From positions 5,517 to 10,587 of the forward strand of contig PAYF01000006.1 in NCBI GenBank assembly GCA_002714745.1: DNA of 5,071 nt, read 5' to 3'. This document shows positions 1 to 5,071 of this stretch, one piece after another (position 1 is the stretch's first letter; each line of letters begins with the position of its first letter). The notes beneath the pieces are model-generated. The model did no database searches and was not told the origin of the DNA. It worked only from the letters and a program-made list of their open reading frames with translations. This DNA comes from Methanobacteriota archaeon (GTDB lineage: Archaea > Thermoplasmatota > Poseidoniia > Poseidoniales > Thalassarchaeaceae). Made by a program: the position numbers and the translations under genes.

Positions 1-1001
1 CCCATCGATTCATCGGTGGTAGCGCCCCAGATAATTCTGGCATACGGATTAATTCGGTCTCTAATCAACTTAGCACACTGCTCAGCGTCTCCTAGTGACA
101 GAGTTGGGCCACCTACCACGTTGACCAAAGCGCCTCGAGCATCGGAGATGTCGATGTCCAGCAGTGGCGATTGCAAAGCCTCCTCAGTGGCCTTCTCAGC
201 GCTGCCTGGACCTCTGGCTTCGCCCAGTCCGATCATCGCAACTCCACCACCATTCTCCATCACAGACCTCAGGTCCTGGAAGTCGAGATTGACCACGCCT
301 TCCTTGGCAATCATCTCAGAGACTCCGGATATGCTTCTCATGAGCAGTTCATCAGCGACGCGGAAGGCAGCGTCGAGGGGTAGATCTCGTACCCCCTCGA
401 CCTCGAGAAGCCTTTCGTTAGGCAGCACGACTACTGTGTCGCATACCTCTCTGAGCCTCTCCAAGCCCCATTCTGCATTCTGCTTCCGCAACGCTCCCTC
501 TGATAGGAAGGGATAACTCACCACAGCGATAGTCAGAGCCCCGGCCGATTTGGCCAGACGAGCTACTACGTGCGCACTCCCTGTCCCAGTGCCACCTCCC
601 AATCCCGCTGTGATGAATGCTAAATCGCAGTCCTCAATCTCCCCCTTGAGAGATTTCTCGGACTCGTATGCCGCCTGTTCCCCCTTCTCGGGGTCGCCTC
701 CAGCCCCTCTGCCTCTAGCAGAGCGACCGATGAGGACCTTGTTCTGCACATTGACTCTGAGGAGGTGCTGCGCGTCGGTGTTCACAGCGATGCCCTTCAC
801 GTAATTTCCATCGAACAATCCTTCGAGTTCAAGCCTAGCTACCGTGTTCGATCCACAGCCTCCACAGCCATATACTCTAATCTTCGGCTGTAGCGACTTC
901 AGAAGTGTCTTCAGTTCGGGATCACCCTCCTTGTCGCTCCCTCCCGCTTGGGGACTATCAGTCTCCTGAAGTTCGAGAACCCTCTCGATAATGTGCTTCA
1001 C
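1..1001 (-). CDS. ftsZ: Cell-division GTPase FtsZ (3' end cut by the window edge)
   Basis: FtsZ is the tubulin-like GTPase that polymerises into the division ring at mid-cell. The reverse strand reads open for 333 codons with no stop before the left edge. Hallmarks are in order: the N-terminal nucleotide-binding loop YGCGGCGSNT (residues 44-53), AVNTDAQHL (72-80), the tubulin signature GGGTGTG (135-141) and the T7 catalytic loop NLDFQD (238-243). The visible part ends in IIWGATTDESM, the usual approach to the last strand of the C-terminal domain, so probably only a few tens of residues are missing. The start is GTG at 1001: an in-frame TAG lies two codons upstream, and no other start precedes the GTP-binding core. 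No Shine-Dalgarno is visible. A weak TATA-like TTATCC about 27 bases upstream would fit a leaderless transcript. A hydrophilic extension of about 40 residues precedes the core, as is common in archaeal FtsZ. I cannot tell FtsZ1 from FtsZ2. Confidence 0.97.
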   Translation of the reverse strand, partial: MKHIIERVLELQETDSPQAGGSDKEGDPELKTLLKSLQPKIRVYGCGGCGSNTVARLELEGLFDGNYVKGIAVNTDAQHLLRVNVQNKVLIGRSARGRGAGGDPEKGEQAAYESEKSLKGEIEDCDLAFITAGLGGGTGTGSAHVVARLAKSAGALTIAVVSYPFLSEGALRKQNAEWGLERLREVCDTVVVLPNERLLEVEGVRDLPLDAAFRVADELLMRSISGVSEMIAKEGVVNLDFQDLRSVMENGGGVAMIGLGEARGPGSAEKATEEALQSPLLDIDISDARGALVNVVGGPTLSLGDAEQCAKLIRDRINPYARIIWGATTDESM

Positions 1002-1089
1002 GAGAGTCTAGGCGCGTCGTAGAGAGGATAACCGTTACCCCCCGCCTACGGCGGGTGAAGCGCGTTTGAAAGGGTGCTGAGCAAGGCCG
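1002..1089. other. Intergenic gap upstream of ftsZ with possible weak promoter
   Basis: This gap lies between two minus-strand genes. It holds the GC-rich hairpin listed separately. On the minus strand, TTATCC at about 1031-1026 is a poor TATA-like match, but it sits at the distance expected for a leaderless ftsZ transcript starting near 1001-1004. No good Shine-Dalgarno precedes the GTG. ftsZ may have its own promoter here, or be read through from the upstream lipid gene; the sequence does not decide it. Confidence 0.25.
1041..1055. repeat. GC-rich inverted repeat (6-bp stem, 3-base loop)
   Basis: CCCGCC and GGCGGG flank TAC, giving a perfect 6-bp all-GC stem. It lies 35 bases past the stop of the phosphatidyltransferase gene and about 40 bases before the ftsZ start. 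No T-run follows on either strand, so it is not a standard intrinsic terminator. It could affect mRNA stability or attenuate read-through into ftsZ, or it could be chance in GC-rich DNA. Confidence 0.45.
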
Positions 1090-1764
1090 CTATTCCAGCA
1101 GCTGACTCCGGGTATTCATGAATCGGGAGAGGAAGGTGTAGACTCCTCCCCACGCTGAAATCGCTAGTGCAGCGGTTAATCCGTTGAGTTCGGTGTTACC
1201 TAGCATTATCCAGTTAGCGTACTCGATGTTGGTGACATCATACCCGACACCGCCCGAGTACGCCTGCCATGCTGCAACGATTAGACAGGCGATTGTCAGA
1301 ACCAGTCTGTCGGCTCGCGAGAAACCACCGTAGATTCGGTCTAGCCCGACCGACTGAGCCTGAGTTCCCATGTATGATCCGAACAGAGTCAGGACTGCGG
1401 CTACTGCCCCCGAACTGGGGTCAGCCACGTAGGCCGCATTCATTCCGATAGCAATCAGAAGTCCAACATCCACCACTCTGTCGATTGTGTGGTCAAGAAA
1501 ATCACCGTAGGGACCTGCCACTCCCTGATGACGGGCTAGTGCCCCATCTAGAGCGTCTAGAACTCCAGCAATTAGAATCAGCACCACACCGGCTCCAATC
1601 ATCATCGCGCCATCTCCATCAAGGTCTGCCTCGGCGATGAGCCAGAAGGAAACCAGAGCGAGAACCAGGCTTGTCCATGTCAATACACTCGGGTCCAGAT
1701 TACCCATCTTTAGCACCAACGGATCGATGGCTTTGGTCCAGACTCCTCTCATCTTCTCGAACAT
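1090..1764 (-). CDS. CDP-alcohol phosphatidyltransferase (archaeal phospholipid head-group synthase)
   Basis: This integral membrane enzyme of 224 residues transfers a phosphate-linked group from a CDP-activated lipid to an alcohol, releasing CMP. The full family signature D-x2-DG-x2-AR-x8-G-x3-D-x3-D is present: D70, D73, G74, A77, R78, G87, D91 and D95. The four aspartates bind the divalent metal and act in catalysis. Hydrophobic helices lie at roughly residues 27-44, 53-71, 98-112, 116-130, 150-168 and 196-214, the usual six-helix fold. Length is near the family norm. In archaea the family includes archaetidylinositol-phosphate, archaetidylserine and archaetidylglycerol-phosphate synthases. 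The inositol-phosphate type is my leading guess, but the alcohol substrate cannot be read from the motif. The ATG is one base after the TGA of the Fap7-like gene, with a G-run (GGGGGA) just upstream inside that gene's 3' end, so translational coupling is likely. Confidence 0.95.
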   Translation of the reverse strand: MFEKMRGVWTKAIDPLVLKMGNLDPSVLTWTSLVLALVSFWLIAEADLDGDGAMMIGAGVVLILIAGVLDALDGALARHQGVAGPYGDFLDHTIDRVVDVGLLIAIGMNAAYVADPSSGAVAAVLTLFGSYMGTQAQSVGLDRIYGGFSRADRLVLTIACLIVAAWQAYSGGVGYDVTNIEYANWIMLGNTELNGLTAALAISAWGGVYTFLSRFMNTRSQLLE

Positions 1765-1765
1765 C

Positions 1766-2335
1766 TCAGTCCCCCATTCTTTCTATCCAGTCAATCCCCG
1801 GGCTCTGGCTTGCTGGCTTGAAGCCATCTGCTATCCAGCCGGTGATTGATGCGACTATCGACTCGACATCACTAGCCGTTGTATCGAACTCGACCCAAGG
1901 CATATCCGCCTCGTACTCGTTCCATGATCCTCCAATCAACTCCCACTCGCTGTTCGATTGGACCTTCTCACTTTGATATCCTCGCTCCGATAGTCTTGAC
2001 TCGAGGACATCTGGAGAGCAGCGCAGCACCACCACAGCATCGCATGGGAGATGATGTGAGAGATGACCGTCAACGATGACCGGACCACCCGGTGAAGTCT
2101 GCCATGGCTCGGACAGAGCCTGATGCAGTGCATCGGTGTCGATTACTAGAGCACCATCTTCTAGATCCAAATATCCCTTCAGATCATTTTGTTCAGCCAG
2201 CGACTCCACCGTCAGGACCTCAAAACCTGTCTCAGACAGTAATCCCGCTATCGTGCTCTTACCAGTCCCGGGCGTACCAGTTAGGGCCAATCGGAAACCT
2301 TCGTCCACAATCCGGCCGGCCGGTATTGATGCCAT
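1766..2335 (-). CDS. Fap7/AK6-type adenylate kinase (ribosome-maturation NTPase)
   Basis: This is a P-loop kinase of 189 residues. The Walker A motif GTPGTGKST is at residues 20-28. The core hallmark IVDGHLSHHLPCD (87-99) is followed by VVVLRCSPDVLESRLSERGY (101-120), the lid/arginine region typical of Fap7/AK6 rather than of bacterial Adk. Family members interconvert ATP, AMP and ADP, and in yeast and archaea they bind uS11 (Rps14) to assist late small-subunit rRNA processing. That role is known for the family and not shown here. The frame stays open upstream to 2458, but the ATG at 2335 is preferred. It has an AGGAG five bases upstream (2345-2341) and places the P-loop about 20 residues from the N-terminus as in relatives, and a longer start would overlap the divergent antiporter gene. 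Length matches the family. It is the first gene of the minus-strand cluster and runs directly into the phosphatidyltransferase. Confidence 0.92.
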   Translation of the reverse strand: MASIPAGRIVDEGFRLALTGTPGTGKSTIAGLLSETGFEVLTVESLAEQNDLKGYLDLEDGALVIDTDALHQALSEPWQTSPGGPVIVDGHLSHHLPCDAVVVLRCSPDVLESRLSERGYQSEKVQSNSEWELIGGSWNEYEADMPWVEFDTTASDVESIVASITGWIADGFKPASQSPGIDWIERMGD

Positions 2336-2354
2336 GAACGCTCCTGTGACGGCG

Positions 2355-2362
2355 CAATATTG
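2355..2362. promoter_or_regulatory. Palindromic CAATATTG, TATA-like element in divergent region
   Basis: This perfect 8-bp palindrome is the only clearly A/T-rich stretch between the divergent fap7-like and antiporter genes. Read on the plus strand it would place an archaeal transcription start near 2385, a few bases before the antiporter start. Read on the minus strand it would place the start near the fap7-like ATG, giving a leaderless message, which sits awkwardly with the AGGAG just upstream of that ATG. It may therefore serve mainly the antiporter, or act as a regulator site. Inferred from position only. Confidence 0.4.
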
Positions 2363-2396
2363 ACCATCCTCCCACACCGCGGCCTGTTTGAGCCAC

Positions 2397-3533
2397 ATGT
2401 CTGAAGGAGAAACTAGCTGGGTCCGAGCGATGGACCCTAGGGATACCAAACTCAACATTCTACTACTAGCCCTGCCGGCAACTTGCTACTTCGCGTACGT
2501 CGCGCATGACGAGTCCATGGCCTTCATTTTCTCTCTTCTGGCGATTATGCCTCTGGCTTTCTTGATGGGTAGAGCAACTGAGGAGATTGCGCTCTATACA
2601 TCAGAATCCTTGGGTGGATTACTCAATGCAACTTTTGGAAATGCTGCTGAGATGATAATCGCTTTACTCGCAATTTATACAGCATCGCAAGCAGCCTCTG
2701 GAAGTGATACAGAGACACTCATGGTTGGTCTAGTACAAGCCAGCCTAATCGGTAGTATTCTTGGAAATCTACTACTCGTGATGGGTCTTGCATTTTTGTG
2801 GGGCGGAATCAATTACTCCGAGCAGAAATTCTCTGAAACTCAGGTCAGTTCCAACGGTTCACTGATGATGTTAGCGATGATTGTACTAATCATTCCAACC
2901 GTATTCAACTCAACCGTAGGAGGAACCGAGGGCGAAGAAGGCGTCATGCAACTAAGTCACGTAGCAGCAATCGTACTCCTTTTGTTGTACGGATTATTCC
3001 TTTACTTCCAGTTCAAGTCTCACGTGGATCTATTCGCTACGGAGACACATGACCATGAGGCGCCTGAGATGAGTAAGCGTGACGCCATAATTCTCTTAGT
3101 TGTCGCTACAATTCTAGTTTCCTGGATGGCCGAGATTCTTGTTCATTCGGTAGAATATGCTGCTTCGGATGAAGGACTGGGACTTCCCCACTTATTCATT
3201 GGTGTGATTTTGCTTCCCCTATTCGGAAACGCGGCCGAGCACTTCACCGCCGTGGTAGTTGCGGGCAAGGATAAGATGGACCTCTCCTTTGCCATCTCGA
3301 TGGGCTCATCAACTCAGATCGCAGTCTTCGTAGCTCCGATGATGATTCTCGTCGCATGGGCATTGAATGTACCATTAACTTTCGAGTTTGGAATGCTAGA
3401 AACGGTGGCTGCTTTCCTTTCAGTGTTGATTGTGAATGTAATTGCATCCGATGGCAAGTCGAACTGGTTAGAGGGAGCTTTGTTGCTCGGCACATATGCC
3501 GTATTGGGTGCAGCCTTCCTATTCCACCCCTGA
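2397..3533 (+). CDS. Ca2+/H+ antiporter, CaCA superfamily (CAX/VCX1/ChaA type)
   Basis: This membrane antiporter exports Ca2+ (or a related cation) in exchange for protons. It has 378 residues from the ATG at 2397 and about 10-11 hydrophobic segments, consistent with the duplicated CaCA fold. Both alpha-repeat signatures are visible: FGNAAEMIIALLA (80-92) and FGNAAEHFTAVVVAG (276-290). The glutamates E85 and E281 are the expected cation-binding residues. The second repeat continues into MGSSTQIAVFVAP (302-314), diagnostic of the CAX branch. A short acidic loop (about 177-182) and a His/Asp/Glu-rich loop (217-224, DHE-rich) lie between helices. Start choice: ATG 2397 gives a short hydrophilic leader. 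TTG 2388 and ATG 2430 are alternatives, and none has a good Shine-Dalgarno. It diverges from the fap7-like gene and is followed 25 bp later by the small basic protein gene, probably in one transcript. Confidence 0.95.
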   Translation: MSEGETSWVRAMDPRDTKLNILLLALPATCYFAYVAHDESMAFIFSLLAIMPLAFLMGRATEEIALYTSESLGGLLNATFGNAAEMIIALLAIYTASQAASGSDTETLMVGLVQASLIGSILGNLLLVMGLAFLWGGINYSEQKFSETQVSSNGSLMMLAMIVLIIPTVFNSTVGGTEGEEGVMQLSHVAAIVLLLLYGLFLYFQFKSHVDLFATETHDHEAPEMSKRDAIILLVVATILVSWMAEILVHSVEYAASDEGLGLPHLFIGVILLPLFGNAAEHFTAVVVAGKDKMDLSFAISMGSSTQIAVFVAPMMILVAWALNVPLTFEFGMLETVAAFLSVLIVNVIASDGKSNWLEGALLLGTYAVLGAAFLFHP

Positions 3534-3549
3534 GTATCATTCTACCTTT

Positions 3550-3556
3550 GGAGGTG
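3550..3556 (+). promoter_or_regulatory. Strong Shine-Dalgarno GGAGGTG for the small downstream gene
   Basis: Seven contiguous bases match the consensus complement of the 16S rRNA 3' end. The GGAGG core lies 4 bases before the ATG at 3559 and 7 before the adjacent in-frame ATG at 3562. It is the clearest ribosome-binding site in the window. It decides the start against the longer open frame from 3496, which would lie inside the end of the antiporter gene. Confidence 0.85.
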
Positions 3557-3558
3557 CT

Positions 3559-3903
3559 ATGATGATTGAAGTCGAGATTGACAAGAGTAACAAGAAGGAC
3601 AAGAAATTAGTAGCGAAATTTCAATTTCCTGATGGAAAACGAAAGACTACACATTTCGGAGCTAAGGGATATTCAGATTTCACTATCCATAAGAATCCCA
3701 ATCGAAAGGCGAAATACCTGATGAGGCACAATAGCGAGGATTGGGAGGATTTCACTTCGGCCGGCGCACTGTCTCGATGGATTCTTTGGAATGAACCTGA
3801 ACTTGATTTGAGCTTCAATAACTATCTTGCTAGATTCTCACTAGAGGGTGAACTAAAGGTCAAAACCAGTCAATCGGGGCATATCCCAATTCATAGAGAA
3901 TAG
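3559..3903 (+). CDS. Small basic protein of unknown function, resembling a giant-virus family (DUF5754-like)
   Basis: This soluble protein has 114 residues (113 if the second ATG at 3562 is used). It has no signal peptide or membrane segment, is rich in lysine, and has a charged start (EIDKSNKKDKK). Conserved-looking blocks are KKDKKLVAKF (about 13-22), THFGAKGYSDFTIHKN (32-47), KYLMRHNSEDWEDFTSAGAL (53-72) and SRWILWNEPEL (73-83), then an N-x-Y-x3-F tail. I recall this pattern (RKDKK, HFG-x-x-G-x-x-D-(F/Y)-T, R-H, W-x-D, AGALSR-(W/Y)-ILW) from small uncharacterised proteins of nucleocytoplasmic large DNA viruses and marine phage or metagenome contigs, which I believe are classed as DUF5754. 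The label is from memory and unverified, and no biochemical function is known to me. It has its own strong ribosome-binding site 25 bp after the antiporter stop, so co-transcription with that gene is likely. It is visibly more A/T-rich than the left-hand genes. Confidence 0.75.
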   Translation: MMIEVEIDKSNKKDKKLVAKFQFPDGKRKTTHFGAKGYSDFTIHKNPNRKAKYLMRHNSEDWEDFTSAGALSRWILWNEPELDLSFNNYLARFSLEGELKVKTSQSGHIPIHRE

Positions 3904-3952
3904 TGACTAATTCAGACTCTGAGAGAAAGTGCCTCCTCGATGGATTCACAAG

Positions 3953-3963
3953 CACTATACATT
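3953..3963 (+). promoter_or_regulatory. TATA-like box upstream of the GST-like gene
   Basis: CACTATACATT is a fair archaeal TATA-box match in the gap after the small-protein gene. A start site about 26 bases downstream falls near 3984, just before the ATG at 3995. This supports that ATG over the upstream GTG at 3929, which would put the box inside the coding sequence. Positional inference only. Confidence 0.4.
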
Positions 3964-3994
3964 TCGTATCGTCGTGACTGTGACTCCAGATGAT

Positions 3995-4723
3995 ATGGAA
4001 ATCCCCTCGGGCATTCAGGACAAACTTGTTCCTGAGAGAGTAGTAGATGGTCTGCCTACAATGTATTGCTTTGAGACCTGTCCATTCTGTTTCAAGGTCA
4101 AAGCACTCTTAGGTTCCAGAGGCATAGAGTACTCCAAGGTCGAGGTAGATCCAACATTCAAGACGCAAATGAAGTGGTCTCAATGGGGCAAGGTCCCAAT
4201 ATTCGTTGATGTAGATGGAACTCAAGTCACTGACTCTAATTATATCCTTCATTACATTGACTCCAATGACTCGAACTCATTCCCGCGAATGGGTGATGAC
4301 CTAGATCAGGACCGATGGATGGAATTCTCCAATGAGAAGCTAGGGAAGTCGATTGTAGCGGTAATCTATACCTCATACTGGACCTCAGTCCAGGCTCTTG
4401 ACTATGTGACCAAGGTTGACAATTTCTCCTTCGGAAGCCGCCTGATTAACAAGTGGCTTGGAGGTTTCATAATGCGTATGGTGGGGAAAAGTAGAGCGAA
4501 GATGTTCGATCTTCCTCCTCGTGATAATCTTCAGTTCCAACTAGACTTAATGTCCACTGGGATTGAGGGGGACTTTTTCGGAGATGACGAACCAAATGGG
4601 GCCGACTATGCCAACTTTGGAATCCTTCGATCAATGCAGGGACTGAATGGATTCGACATAGTTGAGAATCATAAAATTGTGTCTGGTTGGTATGGAAGGA
4701 TGCAGAAACACTCAGGAGTTTAG
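3995..4723 (+). CDS. GST-fold protein resembling prostaglandin E synthase 2 (glutaredoxin-like N-domain plus GST C-domain)
   Basis: The protein has 242 residues. The N-terminal thioredoxin/glutaredoxin-like domain (about 20-92) carries the dithiol motif CPFC (C29, C32), the cis-proline motif KVPIF (66-70) and TDSNYI (79-84), the region that contacts glutathione in GSTs. The helical C-domain (about 104-242) contains SVQALDYV, a GGFIMRMVGKSRAKM stretch, the DEPNGADYANFGILRSMQGL block (198-217) and a closing WYGRM. The order and wording match membrane-associated prostaglandin E synthase 2 and its bacterial relatives, including the YTSYWTS(V)QAL and LRSMQGL sections. The real substrate here is unknown; prostaglandin synthesis is not implied. 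The position of the human enzyme's active-site tyrosine, as I recall it (Y107, three before the first Cys), is Phe26 here. No Shine-Dalgarno is seen. An in-frame GTG at 3929 would add 22 residues, but ATG 3995 better fits the TATA-like box. The family call is firm; the role is not. Confidence 0.87.
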   Translation: MEIPSGIQDKLVPERVVDGLPTMYCFETCPFCFKVKALLGSRGIEYSKVEVDPTFKTQMKWSQWGKVPIFVDVDGTQVTDSNYILHYIDSNDSNSFPRMGDDLDQDRWMEFSNEKLGKSIVAVIYTSYWTSVQALDYVTKVDNFSFGSRLINKWLGGFIMRMVGKSRAKMFDLPPRDNLQFQLDLMSTGIEGDFFGDDEPNGADYANFGILRSMQGLNGFDIVENHKIVSGWYGRMQKHSGV

Positions 4724-4732
4724 TACAATCTC

Positions 4733-5071
4733 TCAAATCTCCGAGTAATACTCCGAGACGGCTTCCTCCAACTTGGATCCGGCGGCATCTTCGTCTAAAG
4801 TCAAAGTCTCTCCATCTCGCCTGAGAGCCTCGCCTGCTACAATCACATCAAGGCAGCGTGCGCCACTGTAAATCAGATTCGAGAGAAGCCTCCTGCCATC
4901 GCGTCCGCGTGGTCGCATCCTGATGTCATCCAAGTCCCAGGTGACCCAGTCTTCGGAGCCCTTGGTCGCCAACTGCCAAGTCTCTATCGGGTCAAGAACT
5001 CGGGCATTCCAATGATCGTGCTTCTGCACTAGGCTCGCCGCCTTCGCCTCGGCTCGCATATCCAGCGAGTT
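4733..5071 (-). CDS. Amidohydrolase / deaminase of the TRZ-ATZ type, C-terminal part only
   Basis: 112 residues are visible. The frame is open to the right edge (N-S-L-D-M-R-A-E-A-K-A-A begins it), so the start and most of the enzyme lie outside. The visible order fits the C-terminus of amidohydrolase-superfamily deaminases such as the methylthioadenosine/S-adenosylhomocysteine deaminase and cytosine-deaminase group: NSLDM-x-x-EAKAASLVQK (helix after the last metal ligand), ETWQLATKG, then LLSNLIYSG, CLDVIVAGEALRRDG and a TLDEDA tail. The metal-binding histidines and the catalytic Asp are upstream and cannot be checked. Between ATKG and the WDLDD strand only about six residues are present, where I expect roughly 20 (G-x-I-x-x-G-x-x-ADLVV), so part of the small beta-sandwich appears shortened. 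The gene converges on the GST-like gene with 9 bp between stop codons. The exact substrate is undetermined. Confidence 0.87.
   Translation of the reverse strand, partial: NSLDMRAEAKAASLVQKHDHWNARVLDPIETWQLATKGSEDWVTWDLDDIRMRPRGRDGRRLLSNLIYSGARCLDVIVAGEALRRDGETLTLDEDAAGSKLEEAVSEYYSEI

Noticed and set aside
16..804. Plus-strand open frames over the left edge
   Set aside because: They are low-complexity Ser/Pro/Arg-rich translations antisense to ftsZ, whose motifs are unmistakable on the minus strand.
1008..1010. In-frame TAG just before the ftsZ core, as possible evidence of a broken ftsZ
   Set aside because: It lies upstream of the GTG start. The reading frame from the GTG onward is uninterrupted and includes all GTP-binding motifs.
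1041..1055. Hairpin as an intrinsic transcription terminator
   Set aside because: There is no T-tract on either strand after the stem.
2336..2458. N-terminal extension of the fap7-like gene giving a 230-residue product
   Set aside because: It would overlap the divergent antiporter start, adds residues not typical of the family, and the ATG at 2335 has an AGGAG five bases upstream.
3496..3558. Longer start for the small basic protein within the antiporter 3' end
   Set aside because: The strong GGAGGTG at 3550-3556 points to ATG 3559 or 3562, and the extension overlaps the antiporter coding sequence.
3929..3994. GTG start adding 22 residues to the GST-like protein
   Set aside because: No ribosome-binding site precedes it, the added residues resemble nothing in the family, and a TATA-like box lies inside that stretch. 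It is kept only as an alternative.
4724..4732. Bidirectional terminator between the convergent genes
   Set aside because: Only 9 bases separate the stop codons and no inverted repeat or T-run is visible.
1..5071. CRISPR array, insertion sequence, tRNA or rRNA, or attachment site
   Set aside because: No spaced direct repeats, terminal inverted repeats, transposase motifs or cloverleaf patterns were seen on either strand; nearly all of the window is accounted for by seven protein genes.

Overview
The window looks like a piece of a euryarchaeal chromosome, probably a marine planktonic lineage such as Marine Group II/III (Poseidoniales-like). Three visible features support this: an archaeal-type FtsZ; a Fap7/AK6-type adenylate kinase, an archaeal and eukaryotic family; and a CDP-alcohol phosphatidyltransferase of the kind that builds archaeal phospholipid head groups. 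Shine-Dalgarno sites are mixed with TATA-like boxes. The lineage is an inference from gene content, because no rRNA or other marker is present.

Layout. Positions 1-2335 hold three genes on the minus strand, in transcription order fap7-like kinase (2335-1766), CDP-alcohol phosphatidyltransferase (1764-1090) and ftsZ (1001-1, running off the left edge). The first two are separated by one base and are probably translationally coupled. ftsZ follows after an 88-bp gap that holds a small GC-rich hairpin. A short divergent promoter region (about 2336-2396) separates this block from the plus-strand genes. These are a Ca2+/H+ antiporter of the CaCA superfamily (2397-3533), a small basic protein resembling a family I know mainly from giant viruses (3559-3903), and a GST-fold protein resembling prostaglandin E synthase 2 (about 3995-4723). 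The 3' part of an amidohydrolase/deaminase gene (minus strand, 5071-4733, start beyond the right edge) converges on the last of these, with 9 bp between the stop codons.

How they fit. The left block joins three housekeeping functions: ribosomal small-subunit maturation and nucleotide metabolism (Fap7), membrane lipid head-group synthesis, and cell division (FtsZ). The right block looks more accessory: ion homeostasis, a small virus-like protein of unknown role, a thiol/GST-like enzyme and a purine- or nucleoside-type deaminase. I see no CRISPR array, mobile element, tRNA, rRNA or recombination site, and no convincing new multi-gene system. The most unusual items are the small virus-like protein, the PGES2-like GST in an apparent archaeon, and the shortened C-terminal region of the amidohydrolase.
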